From an uncultured Eubacterium sp. (lineage in GTDB: Bacteria; Bacillota; Clostridia; Lachnospirales; Lachnospiraceae), in NCBI GenBank assembly GCA_910586045.1, contig CAJUIH010000003.1, forward strand, positions 3,444 to 67,443: a stretch of 64,000 nt of DNA. The letters run 5' to 3'. This document shows positions 1-8,600 of this stretch, piece by piece (position 1 is the first letter of the stretch; each line of letters opens with the position of its first letter). Made by a program: the position numbers and the translations under genes. The notes beneath the pieces are model-generated. The model worked only from the letters and a program-made list of their open reading frames with translations. It ran no database searches and had not been told where the DNA came from.

Positions 1-29
1 CCGTCTGCTTATTTCAGTCATTTTGCCGT

Positions 30-73
30 AAAACGCCGCTACGGAAAATAAGGATCTCTCTTCCATAGCGGCG
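30..73 (-). terminator. Terminator of the NlpC/P60 gene
   Basis: The 8-bp perfect inverted repeat CGCCGCTA/TAGCGGCG (34-41 and 66-73) has further GGA/TCC pairing inside. On the minus strand it is followed by a short T run (A run at 30-33). It lies about 75 bases beyond the stop of the minus-strand gene at 148. The stem is clear; the T tract is short. Confidence 0.55.
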
Positions 74-147
74 CCTGGTCATAGGTACATCATATGTAGA
101 TGATTCTACGATTTCTTATCTATTAGTCTAGTTCTACTAGTCTGCAA

Positions 148-1584
148 TTAGTTTATAATTCTGCGAACGGCTACAATCGTCCGGTAGGTTGCATTCTGTG
201 TCGTAATACCGGAACGTGAACTCTGCGCGCCTAAAATCATACCGCCCCCAATATACAGTGCGACATGTCCACCATAACAAATCAAATCTCCCGGCTGAGC
301 TTCGCTGTAGCTGACGCCTCTGCCGCAATTTGCCTGTGCATAAGAACTATGCGGTAATGAATAACCAAAATGCGCATAAACGCTCATTGTAAATCCGGAA
401 CAATCAGCGCCGTTTGTCAGGCTGGTACCGCCCCATACGTACGGGCCGCCGATAAACTGGCTTGCGTAATTGACAACGTCAGAACCTGTGATGCCGGAAG
501 AATTGGCTGCAGGCGTTGACGGCTGGCTGTTTGCCGGCGGGTTGCTGGAACTGGATTGTCCGCTGTTGTTCGCTGCCGGGGCACTGTTTGCTGGATTGGA
601 CGGACTGTTGTTTGCTGCCGGCGTGTTGTTCGCCGTATTGGACTGGCTGTTATTCGCTGGTGTGCTGTTTCCTGTATTGGACTGGCTGTTGTTCGCTGCC
701 GGGGCGTTGTTTGCCGCAGCGTTATTGTTTGCGGCTGCTTCCTGCTGGCGCTGTGCCGCTGCTGCTGCGGCTTCCTGTGCCGCGCGTTCAGCCGCTGCTG
801 CAGCTTCAGCCGCCTGCCGTTCTTTTTCTTCTTCGTCCTGTATAATCTGGTTCTGGCGCTGGATCGTATCTTTATAGGCTGCCGCCAGTACTTTCGCCTG
901 GGATAACTGGGAATCAAAGTCGTCCATGGTCGCTTCTTTTGCGGAAACCATCTGTTTTAAGTTTGCTTCCTGCTCCTTATAGCTGTTCTGCATTTCTTCC
1001 ATTTCAGACTGCTCATTTTCAAGCCGGCCTTTCAAGTCAATAACTTCCTGCTTTGTTTCTTTATATAGCTGGAGCTGGTCCCTGTCATAATCATATACCG
1101 CGTTGCAGTAGTTTACTTTATTTAAAAAGTCCGACATGCTGGTAGCACCGATCAACGCTTCTATAATGGAATTGTCGCCGCGCTCATACATATAGCGGAT
1201 TCGTTTTTTCATTCGTTCATACTGGTCTGCTTCTTCCTGCTTTGCCACCTTCAGGTCTTCGTTTGCCTGTTTGATCTCCTGCTCTTTCTGATCCAGGTCA
1301 TCGGATAAAATATCCATATTTAACAACAGGTCAACAAGCTCCGCATCGAGGGAATTGATTTCCTGGCGCAACTGCGCCTGTTTGGAAGCAATGCTGTTGA
1401 TCTCGTTATTTACGGAGTTCAGATTGCTTTCCGCCGCCTGTTTCGCATCCTGCGCCTGTGATTTGCGGCTTGCAAAAGCCGGCTGCAGGGAAGAGGTGCC
1501 TACCGCTGCTACAAGGAAGAGGGAGGCAAGTTTCATGGAAGTATTTTTGATCAATAGTTTATGTAGGATTGTATGTGTTTTCAA
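148..1584 (-). CDS. Secreted NlpC/P60 peptidoglycan hydrolase with coiled-coil N-terminus
   Basis: A 478-residue exported murein hydrolase, probably a D,L-endopeptidase that cuts stem peptides during growth or division. An N-terminal signal peptide (around residues 15-38) precedes a long alpha-helical, Gln/Glu/Lys-rich coiled coil (about 40-260) of the kind found in PcsB and CwlO-type hydrolases, where it keeps the enzyme under control. Residues about 260-360 form an Ala/Asn/Ser/Pro low-complexity linker built from imperfect repeats such as APAANNSQSNT. The C-terminal NlpC/P60 domain shows the catalytic Cys in NGADCSGF and the His in GGHVALYIG. A strong promoter lies just upstream. The family assignment is secure; the division role is inferred from PcsB/CwlO-like architecture. 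Confidence 0.92.
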   Translation of the reverse strand: MKTHTILHKLLIKNTSMKLASLFLVAAVGTSSLQPAFASRKSQAQDAKQAAESNLNSVNNEINSIASKQAQLRQEINSLDAELVDLLLNMDILSDDLDQKEQEIKQANEDLKVAKQEEADQYERMKKRIRYMYERGDNSIIEALIGATSMSDFLNKVNYCNAVYDYDRDQLQLYKETKQEVIDLKGRLENEQSEMEEMQNSYKEQEANLKQMVSAKEATMDDFDSQLSQAKVLAAAYKDTIQRQNQIIQDEEEKERQAAEAAAAAERAAQEAAAAAAQRQQEAAANNNAAANNAPAANNSQSNTGNSTPANNSQSNTANNTPAANNSPSNPANSAPAANNSGQSSSSNPPANSQPSTPAANSSGITGSDVVNYASQFIGGPYVWGGTSLTNGADCSGFTMSVYAHFGYSLPHSSYAQANCGRGVSYSEAQPGDLICYGGHVALYIGGGMILGAQSSRSGITTQNATYRTIVAVRRIIN

Positions 1585-1628
1585 AATAAGCTCCTTTGTG
1601 TTTTACATTTATTTTCTGCATCCTCGAT

Positions 1629-1657
1629 AGTATAGCATGAGTATCGTTTAATTTCAA
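1629..1657 (-). promoter_or_regulatory. Sigma-A promoter of the NlpC/P60 gene
   Basis: On the minus strand, TTGAAA and TATACT are separated by exactly 17 bases, with an extended -10 TGC just before the hexamer. It sits about 45 bases upstream of the start codon at 1584. Confidence 0.75.
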
Positions 1658-1715
1658 CTGGACAATTGCCCATATTTGAAAAATAAATGTGAATTTTTTT
1701 TGAACTTTTATCCAA

Positions 1716-3284
1716 TTATGGATTGGCCGGTACGCTCATTTGTTTGACGATCAGCAGTTTATCGCCCCGGCTGACATGTTCGCCGGATAACTGATTCATT
1801 GCGATGACGTCGGAAACGGTCGTATGGTGTTCTTTGGCAATATCCCAGAGGCGGTCTCCGGTTTTTACGATATAGCCGGCGATGCCGGGCTGCTTTTCAT
1901 ATTGCTCCAGGTCGACCGGGTGCCTGGTGATACCGCTGATGAGGGAAGTGTTTTGGCTGCGGAATACAATTGCGTCCAGGCTGATGACCGCTTTGACGTC
2001 TGCCTGGCTGTTGTCGGCAAGGATCACGGTGAGCTGGTCAATGCCGGCGGATAATTCAAATGGATCTTCTGGCCGAATGCCCTCTGCTTCAATCTGCCGG
2101 CTGAATGGAATGACGCCTTCCGCGATACCGATGGGCATATCGTCACTGGCGGTAATGTATAGCATGCGTACTTTTAAGATGCCCTCCGCTTCGATGCCGT
2201 CCGCAACGATGCGGCTGTCCTCGATAAATACGTCGCCGACGCTGGCGCAAAGCTGCAAAATTTCCGCGGGCTGGTTTTCTAACGGAAGCTGGTCCGCGGT
2301 TTTGAACTTGGAATCGTTTTTTACAAGCAGACACTGGAGATTTACTGGTTCGCGTTCCAGTACCAGTTCATCTTGCAGGGAGTAGGCGTCTTCCAAAACC
2401 TGGAGTTCTTCTTCCCGCCATACCCGCAGGTAAAAATCAAGCGTTCCCTCCAGCATCAGGACGCGGTTTTCCCCGTCCTCGTCCGCGGTCGGCGTGACTT
2501 CAAGCTGAACCTGCAGCGGCACGAGTTTAAAGAGGGTGTCAGGCTCGCACACACTGCATTCGATGCGTTCATGCAGCGCCACGGTCGTTTCCATGCATTG
2601 TACCTGTTTTTCATCTTCTTCGCCTTTGTACAGGATATTTACGAGCAGTTCCCCGGTAAGTTCGATCTCACCCGTGCGGACCCGGCTGTCCAGACCGCGG
2701 AGCTGCACGCTCTGCCAGAGCAGTTTGTGGATGTTCGGACGGTTTGACGGCAGCAGGATTTCACTGTGGATACGGCAGATATCTTTTTTCTGCGTTAGTA
2801 GCTGCAGCATCTTCTGCTGCTGGAACAATGTCTGGACAGAAGTGTCTTCCATGCCGGTTGGGAGTTCCACCTGCTGTTCCATATGGTCGATTGCCAGCAG
2901 GTCAATCAGTGCGCGGATATTTAGTTTGCGGGAGTTAATCATGCTAAGCGCCAGGTCTTCCATACTGCAGTGCATGATTAGCTGGTCCGTTTCCTGTATG
3001 CCCTCCATATGTATGGTTTCTGTAAACGGGACTTCGCCCTGCAGGCTGCAGATGGCGCCGGATTCCGTGCATTTGTACAATGCCTGGAACAGCAGCAAGC
3101 CGTTTACGACGGCCTGGTCTGGTTCTACGCGTGTCTCCTGGATGCGTACGGTACCTTTGCGGTCGATCAGCTTTATCATATCCGGTTCATAGTCCGGCAG
3201 GTTAAAATCATTTTCTACAGTAAGCTGGATCGATGCCCGTCCCCGCTCCTGGTTCGTCTGCAATAACTTTTTTATAAAATCCAA
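1716..3284 (-). CDS. SPOCS (DUF3794) and LysM domain protein, SipL-like
   Basis: A 522-residue protein with repeated DUF3794/SPOCS-type beta domains over most of its length and a C-terminal LysM module (about 468-515, GDRLWDIAKEHHTTVSDVIAMN). This is the architecture and size of SipL, the Clostridioides difficile partner of SpoIVA in spore coat assembly, in which LysM mediates the SpoIVA contact. No signal peptide is seen, which fits a mother-cell cytoplasmic protein. Translation starts at a TTG with GGAGGA 8 bases upstream. That ribosome-binding site lies inside a terminator-like hairpin just downstream of veg. The coat role is inferred from architecture; a general DUF3794/LysM protein is the cautious alternative. 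Confidence 0.8.
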   Translation of the reverse strand: MDFIKKLLQTNQERGRASIQLTVENDFNLPDYEPDMIKLIDRKGTVRIQETRVEPDQAVVNGLLLFQALYKCTESGAICSLQGEVPFTETIHMEGIQETDQLIMHCSMEDLALSMINSRKLNIRALIDLLAIDHMEQQVELPTGMEDTSVQTLFQQQKMLQLLTQKKDICRIHSEILLPSNRPNIHKLLWQSVQLRGLDSRVRTGEIELTGELLVNILYKGEEDEKQVQCMETTVALHERIECSVCEPDTLFKLVPLQVQLEVTPTADEDGENRVLMLEGTLDFYLRVWREEELQVLEDAYSLQDELVLEREPVNLQCLLVKNDSKFKTADQLPLENQPAEILQLCASVGDVFIEDSRIVADGIEAEGILKVRMLYITASDDMPIGIAEGVIPFSRQIEAEGIRPEDPFELSAGIDQLTVILADNSQADVKAVISLDAIVFRSQNTSLISGITRHPVDLEQYEKQPGIAGYIVKTGDRLWDIAKEHHTTVSDVIAMNQLSGEHVSRGDKLLIVKQMSVPANP

Positions 3285-3285
3285 T

Positions 3286-3342
3286 AAAAAATCCTCCGAT
3301 TCTGAATCGTTTTCTACATACTATTCCGAATCGGGGGATTTT
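3286..3342 (-). terminator. Hairpin with T run that also covers the SipL-like gene's ribosome-binding site
   Basis: Arms 3288-3302 and 3328-3342 pair over 15 bases with one mismatch, followed on the minus strand by six T residues (A run 3286-3291). This is an intrinsic terminator shape downstream of veg. The 3' arm contains the GGAGGA (3292-3297) used by the next gene, so folding would also block its translation. Confidence 0.65.
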
Positions 3343-3360
3343 ATGAATTTGATTTATAAT

Positions 3361-3603
3361 CTAACATAATTTCATACGGATATCTCTGGTAATAATATCA
3401 GAATAACTGAAAGAAAGTAGCTGCGGAGGATTTTTTTCATCCTTGTCATCGACTAAAACGGTAAATACACTTGGGTAAGCCCCCTGAATGACGCCGCTTT
3501 GAATGTCAACTTTATTTCTGCCCCTGTCAAGCTGGATCATTACTTTGCTCCCGCACTGCTGATGCACGGATGCACGCACTTTTTCTATATCTGTTCGCTG
3601 CAT
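3361..3603 (-). CDS. veg: Veg family protein
   Basis: An 80-residue protein starting MQRTDIEKVR and matching the small Veg/DUF1021 family of Firmicutes (conserved core around residues 15-70, with the motif YPSVFTVL). In Bacillus subtilis Veg stimulates biofilm matrix genes; its biochemical role is unclear. An in-frame extension upstream to 3693 is possible, but the ATG at 3603 has GGAGGAAG about 6 bases before it, and family members begin here. It is followed by the hairpin at 3286-3342 and the SipL-like gene. Confidence 0.9.
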   Translation of the reverse strand: MQRTDIEKVRASVHQQCGSKVMIQLDRGRNKVDIQSGVIQGAYPSVFTVLVDDKDEKNPPQLLSFSYSDIITRDIRMKLC

Positions 3604-3750
3604 ATTGATCTTCCTCCTCTGCATGCAGTGAAATGCCAACTGGTGCATTTTCCTGCATCTGCTATATTTTGCCATTGCCATCTTCGGACACATGATTATC
3701 CGAATACTAGATCTAGTATAGCACTCTGTTCGGTAAAAGTCAATGAGTTC

Positions 3751-4206
3751 CTACTCAAATACTATATTTTGTTTCATGGCTTTGGTTTTAACCACTATAT
3801 ATGGATAACTGGGCTTTTTTTGCGGGTTGGAACCGTTCTGCGGGCCGAGTAGTTCGGTATCAAAATATAGTGCGTTTTTTGTCAGATAACAGTTCCGGAC
3901 CACGATGCTGTACCCGCCGGTTTCCTGTTCTCCATAACCGTGGACAATATATAATTCGCCCTCATTTTCAAAAGACAGCTTAAATTCGGCAGCCTTTTTT
4001 TGTTCAATGGTTTCCAGGAGCTTTTCGGGAATCTCATTTTCCTCTACAATGGCGTATTGGACGTCCTTTAGCTTTTTAGGTGCCTGTTTTGACAAGGTGC
4101 AGGCAGACAAAAGGGCAAGCAAAAGGGCGGCAAGGACAGAGGAAAACAGGGTACGCTGCAGGCGTGTATATCCGGATTTGGTTTTAATGCGGGGATTTAT
4201 AATCAT
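3751..4206 (-). CDS. PrcB-like lipoprotein (protease-complex-inhibitor fold)
   Basis: About 151 residues. A basic N-terminus is followed by a hydrophobic stretch ending in the lipobox LLSAC, so the mature protein should be lipid-anchored on the outside. The C-terminal half (GGYSIVVRN to the end) resembles the PrcB C-terminal domain, named after the Treponema dentipain-complex protein. The start is uncertain: a TTG at 4221 extends the frame by five codons, and neither start has a strong ribosome-binding site. The gene stands alone between Veg and the divergent plsC. The fold assignment is from pattern recognition and is moderate. Confidence 0.65.
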   Translation of the reverse strand: MIINPRIKTKSGYTRLQRTLFSSVLAALLLALLSACTLSKQAPKKLKDVQYAIVEENEIPEKLLETIEQKKAAEFKLSFENEGELYIVHGYGEQETGGYSIVVRNCYLTKNALYFDTELLGPQNGSNPQKKPSYPYIVVKTKAMKQNIVFE

Positions 4207-4380
4207 GATAGTTTCACGCAAAGAATTTTCTTAATGTCAGTTTATGCGGGAGGCTTATCCGATATACACGCGGCTGCGGGTATTTGGTATTTTGCGGATT
4301 TGCAATTTTTTTATTGCATATTATGGAATTATTTCATATAATTGTGAAAGAATGAGCTGACAGAAAGGAACAAACGGGTC

Positions 4381-5121
4381 ATGATTCGCTTAATTTTCAT
4401 TGTGCTGTTTCTGCTTTTGTTTTTTATCGTGGGTATTTTGATCGCGTGGATTGCATGGATCGTCGGACGTTTTGCGCCCGCGAAACAGGATCTGATCTGC
4501 CTTAGGGCGGTGCAGGCGGCTTTTCGGGTTGTCTTGTTTCTGGCCGGTGTAAAAGTGGAAGTATACGGAGAAGAAAACGTGCCGAAAGAGGAACCGGTGC
4601 TTTATGTGGGCAACCACCGCAGTTATTTTGATATTGTGATTACGTATGCGAGATGCCCGCGTCCGACGGGATATGTGGCAAAGGACAGCATGCTGAAAAT
4701 ACCGTTTTTAAGCGGATGGATGAAACGGCTGCACTGTCTGTTTTTAGACCGGAAAGATTTAAAAGCCGGGATGAAAATGATCCTTACTGGAATAGAGCAA
4801 ATTAAGGGCGGTATCTCGATGTGCATCTTCCCGGAAGGGACGCGCGTGCAATCACAGACAGAGACAGATATGCTGCCGTTTAAGGAAGGGAGCCTGAAAA
4901 TGGCGGAAAAGACCGGATGCGCGATTATTCCGATGGCACTCACGCATACGGCGGATATTTTTGAAAACCATATCCCGTTTATACGGCGGACCAGGGTAGC
5001 TTTGATTTATGGGAAGCCGGTTTATCCAAAGCAATTGGATAAGGAACAGCGCAGGCATATGGGCGCGTATACACAGGAACTGATTCGGGGTATGCTCGAA
5101 GAAGCGTTAAATCGGGAATAG
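4381..5121 (+). CDS. plsC: 1-acyl-sn-glycerol-3-phosphate acyltransferase (PlsC family)
   Basis: A 246-residue membrane enzyme that makes phosphatidic acid by acylating lysophosphatidate. It has an N-terminal transmembrane helix (about 1-30), the catalytic NHRSYFD (HX4D) motif near residue 78 and the substrate-binding FPEGTR near 151. It is preceded by GAAAGGA and followed by a strong bidirectional terminator shared with convergent murF. Family membership is clear; acyl-chain preference cannot be read. Confidence 0.93.
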   Translation: MIRLIFIVLFLLLFFIVGILIAWIAWIVGRFAPAKQDLICLRAVQAAFRVVLFLAGVKVEVYGEENVPKEEPVLYVGNHRSYFDIVITYARCPRPTGYVAKDSMLKIPFLSGWMKRLHCLFLDRKDLKAGMKMILTGIEQIKGGISMCIFPEGTRVQSQTETDMLPFKEGSLKMAEKTGCAIIPMALTHTADIFENHIPFIRRTRVALIYGKPVYPKQLDKEQRRHMGAYTQELIRGMLEEALNRE

Positions 5122-5138
5122 GGTATAGGAAAACAACG

Positions 5139-5174
5139 GGGCTGGCGCATGAAGCAAAATACATGCGCCAGCCC
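5139..5174. terminator. Bidirectional terminator between plsC and murF
   Basis: A 13-bp perfect stem, GGGCTGGCGCATG pairing with CATGCGCCAGCCC, with a 10-base loop. It is followed by TCTTT on the plus strand and by a T/G-rich run on the minus strand. It lies between two convergent genes. Confidence 0.85.
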
Positions 5175-5186
5175 TCTTTGCGGTTT

Positions 5187-6581
5187 TTATATCGTAATGA
5201 CGGCTTCTACTACTTCATGAAATTCCATAAAATGGGACGCTTTGACCAGTACCGCATCGCCTGTTTTTAAAAACGGAAGCAGATGTTTCAGCATTTCGTC
5301 TCTGCCCGCAAACGCGTAAATCTCACAGTTCGGATTGTGTTCGGCTGCTGCCTTTGCGATTTCCTGCGACAGGGTTCCTGCCGTGAACAGCACATGGATG
5401 CCTTTTTCGGCCAGATATCTGCCGACTTCGTAGTGCAGCGCCTGCTTATCGTCGCCAAGTTCGTTCATATCGCCAAGAACGGCTACCGTCCGGCCGGACG
5501 CGGTGGCCAGTACGTCAATGGATGCTTTCATGGAAACCGGATTCGCGTTGTAACAGTCGTCAATGATGATCATACTCCCGGTATCAATCAGGTTGGTACG
5601 CCCGTCAATTGTGCGCGCCTGTTCCAGGCCCATCCGAATTTCGTCATTGGTAAGCCCAAGCTGTTTTCCGGTTACCGCGGCGCAGAGTGCATTGTATACA
5701 TTATGTTTGCCGGGAATCGGAATGTGTGCGGAAAAAGAATCGGAACCAAAATGGATGGTCAGGCGGATCCCTTTTAATCCAAGATTTTCAATGTCCGATG
5801 CGTAAGCTGCCTTTTCATGGTAAGCGGCTGTTTGCGGACGGTCTGCGCCGATGCCGTAAAAAAACGGTTCTTTTTTCTGGACCTGGCTGATCGTGCAAAG
5901 CTTATCGTCGTCTCCGTTTAAAATCACACAAGCATCGTCTGGCAGATGCGAAAACATTTCCGTTTTTGCTTTCAAAACGCCGTCCCGTGTTTTCAGCGTT
6001 TCCAAATGGCATGGCCCGATATTGGTAATGACCGCCAGGTCCGGGCGGGCGATCGAAGCTAACCGGTGCATTTCCCCAAATTCAGAAATTCCCATTTCCA
6101 ATACAGCGATCTGATGTTCTTCCCGAATTTTGAAAATGGTAAGCGGAAGGCCGATTTCATTGTTAAAATTTCCTTCTGTTTTATGTACACAGTATTTTTG
6201 GGATAAAACAGAAGAAATAATTTCTTTTGTACTGGTTTTGCCGACGCTTCCGCTGATGCCTACGACCCGGATATCCAGCATGGTAAGGTAAAAAGCGGCC
6301 AGGTCTTTTAAGGCCTGTTTGGTAGATGCTACGAGAATATGGGGTTTGCGGATATCTAACGGATGTTCCGTTACAACGGCAAGCGCGCCTTTTTCAAATA
6401 CCTGGTCAATATAATCATGTCCGTCTGTACGTTCCCCCTGAATGGCGACGAATACATAATCATCCAGTACTTTGCGGCTGTCAATCACAATCCCCTCCGC
6501 GGTTAAATACTGCATACCTACGGCACCGGATAATGTTCCGTGGCAGGCTTTTGCCATGGCTTCAAGTGTCATACCTTTCAT
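5187..6581 (-). CDS. murF: UDP-N-acetylmuramoyl-tripeptide--D-alanyl-D-alanine ligase
   Basis: A 464-residue cytoplasmic ligase that adds D-Ala-D-Ala to the UDP-MurNAc-tripeptide. The three Mur-ligase domains are visible: the N-terminal UDP-binding part (1-95), the ATPase core with the P-loop GISGSVGKTSTK (about 108-119), and the C-terminal domain beginning near residue 330 (IDDCYNANPVSMKA). It lies 13 bases downstream of ddl on the same strand, so the dipeptide-making and dipeptide-adding enzymes are probably co-transcribed. Confidence 0.96.
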   Translation of the reverse strand: MKGMTLEAMAKACHGTLSGAVGMQYLTAEGIVIDSRKVLDDYVFVAIQGERTDGHDYIDQVFEKGALAVVTEHPLDIRKPHILVASTKQALKDLAAFYLTMLDIRVVGISGSVGKTSTKEIISSVLSQKYCVHKTEGNFNNEIGLPLTIFKIREEHQIAVLEMGISEFGEMHRLASIARPDLAVITNIGPCHLETLKTRDGVLKAKTEMFSHLPDDACVILNGDDDKLCTISQVQKKEPFFYGIGADRPQTAAYHEKAAYASDIENLGLKGIRLTIHFGSDSFSAHIPIPGKHNVYNALCAAVTGKQLGLTNDEIRMGLEQARTIDGRTNLIDTGSMIIIDDCYNANPVSMKASIDVLATASGRTVAVLGDMNELGDDKQALHYEVGRYLAEKGIHVLFTAGTLSQEIAKAAAEHNPNCEIYAFAGRDEMLKHLLPFLKTGDAVLVKASHFMEFHEVVEAVITI

Positions 6582-6594
6582 AATGTAGGCTCCT

Positions 6595-7644
6595 TTAAAA
6601 TTTGTTCATGGAAATGTCAATGATGCGTTCACACAGATCTTCAAAACGAATGCCTACCGCTTTTGCTTCCTGCGGAATCAGACTGGTCGGCGTCATGCCG
6701 GGAAGCGTATTGACTTCCAGACAGTAATCGTTTCCGTTTTCATCCAGCATAAAATCTACCCTGCAGTAGGTATCGATCCTAAGCGCTTTTGCGGCTGCTT
6801 CGGCGTCGCGCTGCAGCTTTTGCGCCGTAGCGTCAGGTAAATCGGCCGGGCAGGTTTCGACCGTACTTCCCGGTGTATATTTGTTGCTGTAATCATAAAA
6901 TCCCTGCTTTGGCGCAATTTCAATAACAGGAAACGCTTTTTGTTCAAAAACAGCGACAGAAAACTCACGGCCTTTGATATAGTTTTCCAGGATCACTTCA
7001 TCCTCAAACTCAAATGCCTGGTCCAAAGCCGGCAGATAGTCTTCCTGTGTATGGATAATGGAAATACCGACACTGGAACCGCCGCAGCATGGTTTTACAA
7101 TACAAGGCAGCGACAGCCCGGTATCGGCAAAAGCTGCGATTCGTTCGGATTTTTTCATGGAAATCCATTTCGCGGTCGGTATGGCGGCAGTCTCGAAAAA
7201 TTGTTTGCAAAGCTGTTTATTCATGGCGATCGCGCTGCTTAAATAGCCGCTCCCGGTATAACGGATGCCGAATAAATCAAAAGCCGCCTGCAGTCTGCCG
7301 TCTTCCCCGTTTTCCCCGTGCAGAGCCAGAAAAACAATGTCTGCCATACGGCATAGTGCGATGACGTTCGGGCCAAAAAAACAGTTTGACTGGTCTTCGC
7401 GCATGGCTCTTATATCCGCTGCATCCGGTGCTGTCCTCGTAATGCTGCCGCCGGGAATGGTATTTTCCGTATTTTGGTCAAATAATTCGCAGAGCGGATC
7501 GCCCTCTTTGCCAATCCCAAGAAACACGTCCAGCAGCAGAACCTGATGCCCTTTTTTGCGCAGCGCCCTGCTTACCATGGTTCCGGTTGAGATAGAGACA
7601 TCCCGTTCCGTGCTCAGTCCGCCCGCTAAAACAATAATTTTCAT
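6595..7644 (-). CDS. ddl: D-alanine--D-alanine ligase
   Basis: A 349-residue ATP-grasp enzyme that makes D-Ala-D-Ala for cell-wall synthesis. The N-terminal GGLSTERDVS stretch, the central SVGIS loop and the C-terminal EVNTLPGMTPTSLIPQ motif are all present. The Tyr in GFYDYSNKYTPG fits a D-Ala-D-Ala rather than a D-Ala-D-Lac ligase, which argues against a van-type role. First gene of a ddl-murF pair. Confidence 0.95.
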   Translation of the reverse strand: MKIIVLAGGLSTERDVSISTGTMVSRALRKKGHQVLLLDVFLGIGKEGDPLCELFDQNTENTIPGGSITRTAPDAADIRAMREDQSNCFFGPNVIALCRMADIVFLALHGENGEDGRLQAAFDLFGIRYTGSGYLSSAIAMNKQLCKQFFETAAIPTAKWISMKKSERIAAFADTGLSLPCIVKPCCGGSSVGISIIHTQEDYLPALDQAFEFEDEVILENYIKGREFSVAVFEQKAFPVIEIAPKQGFYDYSNKYTPGSTVETCPADLPDATAQKLQRDAEAAAKALRIDTYCRVDFMLDENGNDYCLEVNTLPGMTPTSLIPQEAKAVGIRFEDLCERIIDISMNKF

Positions 7645-7758
7645 GATTCCTGATACCTCTTTCTTCAGTTTATGAACTCGTTTGTATTATAGTAAACTAT
7701 TTAGCCGGTAATGACAACACAATCCGAAAATTTTTGCGCATGCGGTTAATATTTCCAG

Positions 7759-7791
7759 AAAAAAAGGCAGCCCAATCAAGATACGGGCTGC
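7759..7791 (-). terminator. Terminator of the small TPR-like gene
   Basis: GCAGCCC (7767-7773) pairs with GGGCTGC (7785-7791). On the minus strand the stem is followed by a T run (A run 7759-7765). It lies downstream of the gene ending at 7931, with a palindromic repeat in between. Confidence 0.6.
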
Positions 7792-7792
7792 T

Positions 7793-7864
7793 AAGGAACT
7801 GTCCCGAAATAACTTACCGATCGGACAAATGAACAATCGGTAAGTTATTTCGGGACAGTTCCTT
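7793..7864. repeat. Perfect 29-bp palindrome (small palindromic family, solo form)
   Basis: Arms 7793-7821 and 7836-7864 pair perfectly over 29 bases around a 14-base loop. The arm sequence (GGAACTGTCCCGAAATAACT and on) recurs as the terminal inverted repeats of the element at 38004-38157. There is no T run, so it is not a simple terminator; it looks like a minimal copy of a MITE-like element. Confidence 0.8.
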
Positions 7865-7930
7865 GGTGAAGTGCGTGGTAAATTATCTTTTGTGGTTTAA
7901 AAACGGTTGGAACAGCAGGACAAAGCGCGG

Positions 7931-8389
7931 TTATTCGTAATACAGTAAAAAATCCTGTTCCATTAATTCGTATAGAGTGTAGGGGACGGTTTTATGCCGG
8001 CTCCATTGAAAGAGCACAGAACCCAGAAAATAGAATGATTCTGCCTGCGCAGGATTACCCATGTACTGGCAGAGGATGGATAATTGCAGGATCAGTTCCG
8101 GAACAGCGTATAGGAAACCTGTTTTGAAACAGTCGGTCAGACCTTGACGGCAGATCCGGTAGGCTTCTTCATAATATCCGCTCTGACGGAGCATATTGCC
8201 CATATTGCAGCTAATTACCGGCAGCAGATCCCCGCAGTTTTCGATACAGTCAGAGACGTCGTGGTATAATGTGTCCAGGATCTGGTAGGAAAGGTCTTTC
8301 AGGCCCAGTTCAAAATATTCTACGGCGACATTATTCAATGTTTTGACGATCAGAGGAGTTCTGGCGGTTGTGTGTAATGGTAAATACAT
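7931..8389 (-). CDS. Small TPR-like helical protein, function unknown
   Basis: 152 residues, entirely helical in appearance, with repeating patterns such as LNNVAVEYFELGLKDLSYQ and MLRQSGYYEEAYRICRQGL that resemble tetratricopeptide helices. It looks like the C-terminal repeat part of the XRE-TPR regulators common in Lachnospiraceae, but without the DNA-binding domain. It has its own start (AAAGGGG 6 bases before ATG) and a plausible promoter. It may therefore be an intact small adaptor rather than a fragment. No function can be assigned. Confidence 0.6.
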   Translation of the reverse strand: MYLPLHTTARTPLIVKTLNNVAVEYFELGLKDLSYQILDTLYHDVSDCIENCGDLLPVISCNMGNMLRQSGYYEEAYRICRQGLTDCFKTGFLYAVPELILQLSILCQYMGNPAQAESFYFLGSVLFQWSRHKTVPYTLYELMEQDFLLYYE

Positions 8390-8425
8390 GTGTTACCCCT
8401 TTCTTTGCACTTCACAGATTATTGT

Positions 8426-8456
8426 AGTATATTTCAGGCAGGGGGAAAAGTGTCAA
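8426..8456 (-). promoter_or_regulatory. Probable promoter of the TPR-like gene
   Basis: On the minus strand, TTGACA and TATACT are separated by 19 bases, longer than the optimum 17. They lie about 37 bases upstream of the start codon at 8389. Confidence 0.5.
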
Positions 8457-8535
8457 TCCGAACGGATTTCACGTCAAAATGTACGCAATGTGCCATACGA
8501 AAGAGAAAAGAAGCACTGAATTTTCTATTTGCGGC

Positions 8536-8577
8536 AAAACAGCCGCATCTGATCGCTGCAGGATCAGTGCGGCTGTA
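8536..8577 (-). terminator. Terminator of hpf
   Basis: A long stem: ACAGCCGCA with TGCGGCTGT, then CTGATC with GATCAG, around a small loop. It is followed on the minus strand by TTTT. It lies 24 bases after the hpf stop codon. Confidence 0.75.
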
Positions 8578-8600
8578 TCATATTCGTATGAAACTGTTCG

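Noticed and set aside
470..906. Overlapping plus-strand reading frames of 109-135 codons
   Set aside because: They are antisense shadows of the repetitive Ala/Asn/Ser linker of the NlpC/P60 gene, hydrophobic by composition, with no ribosome-binding sites.
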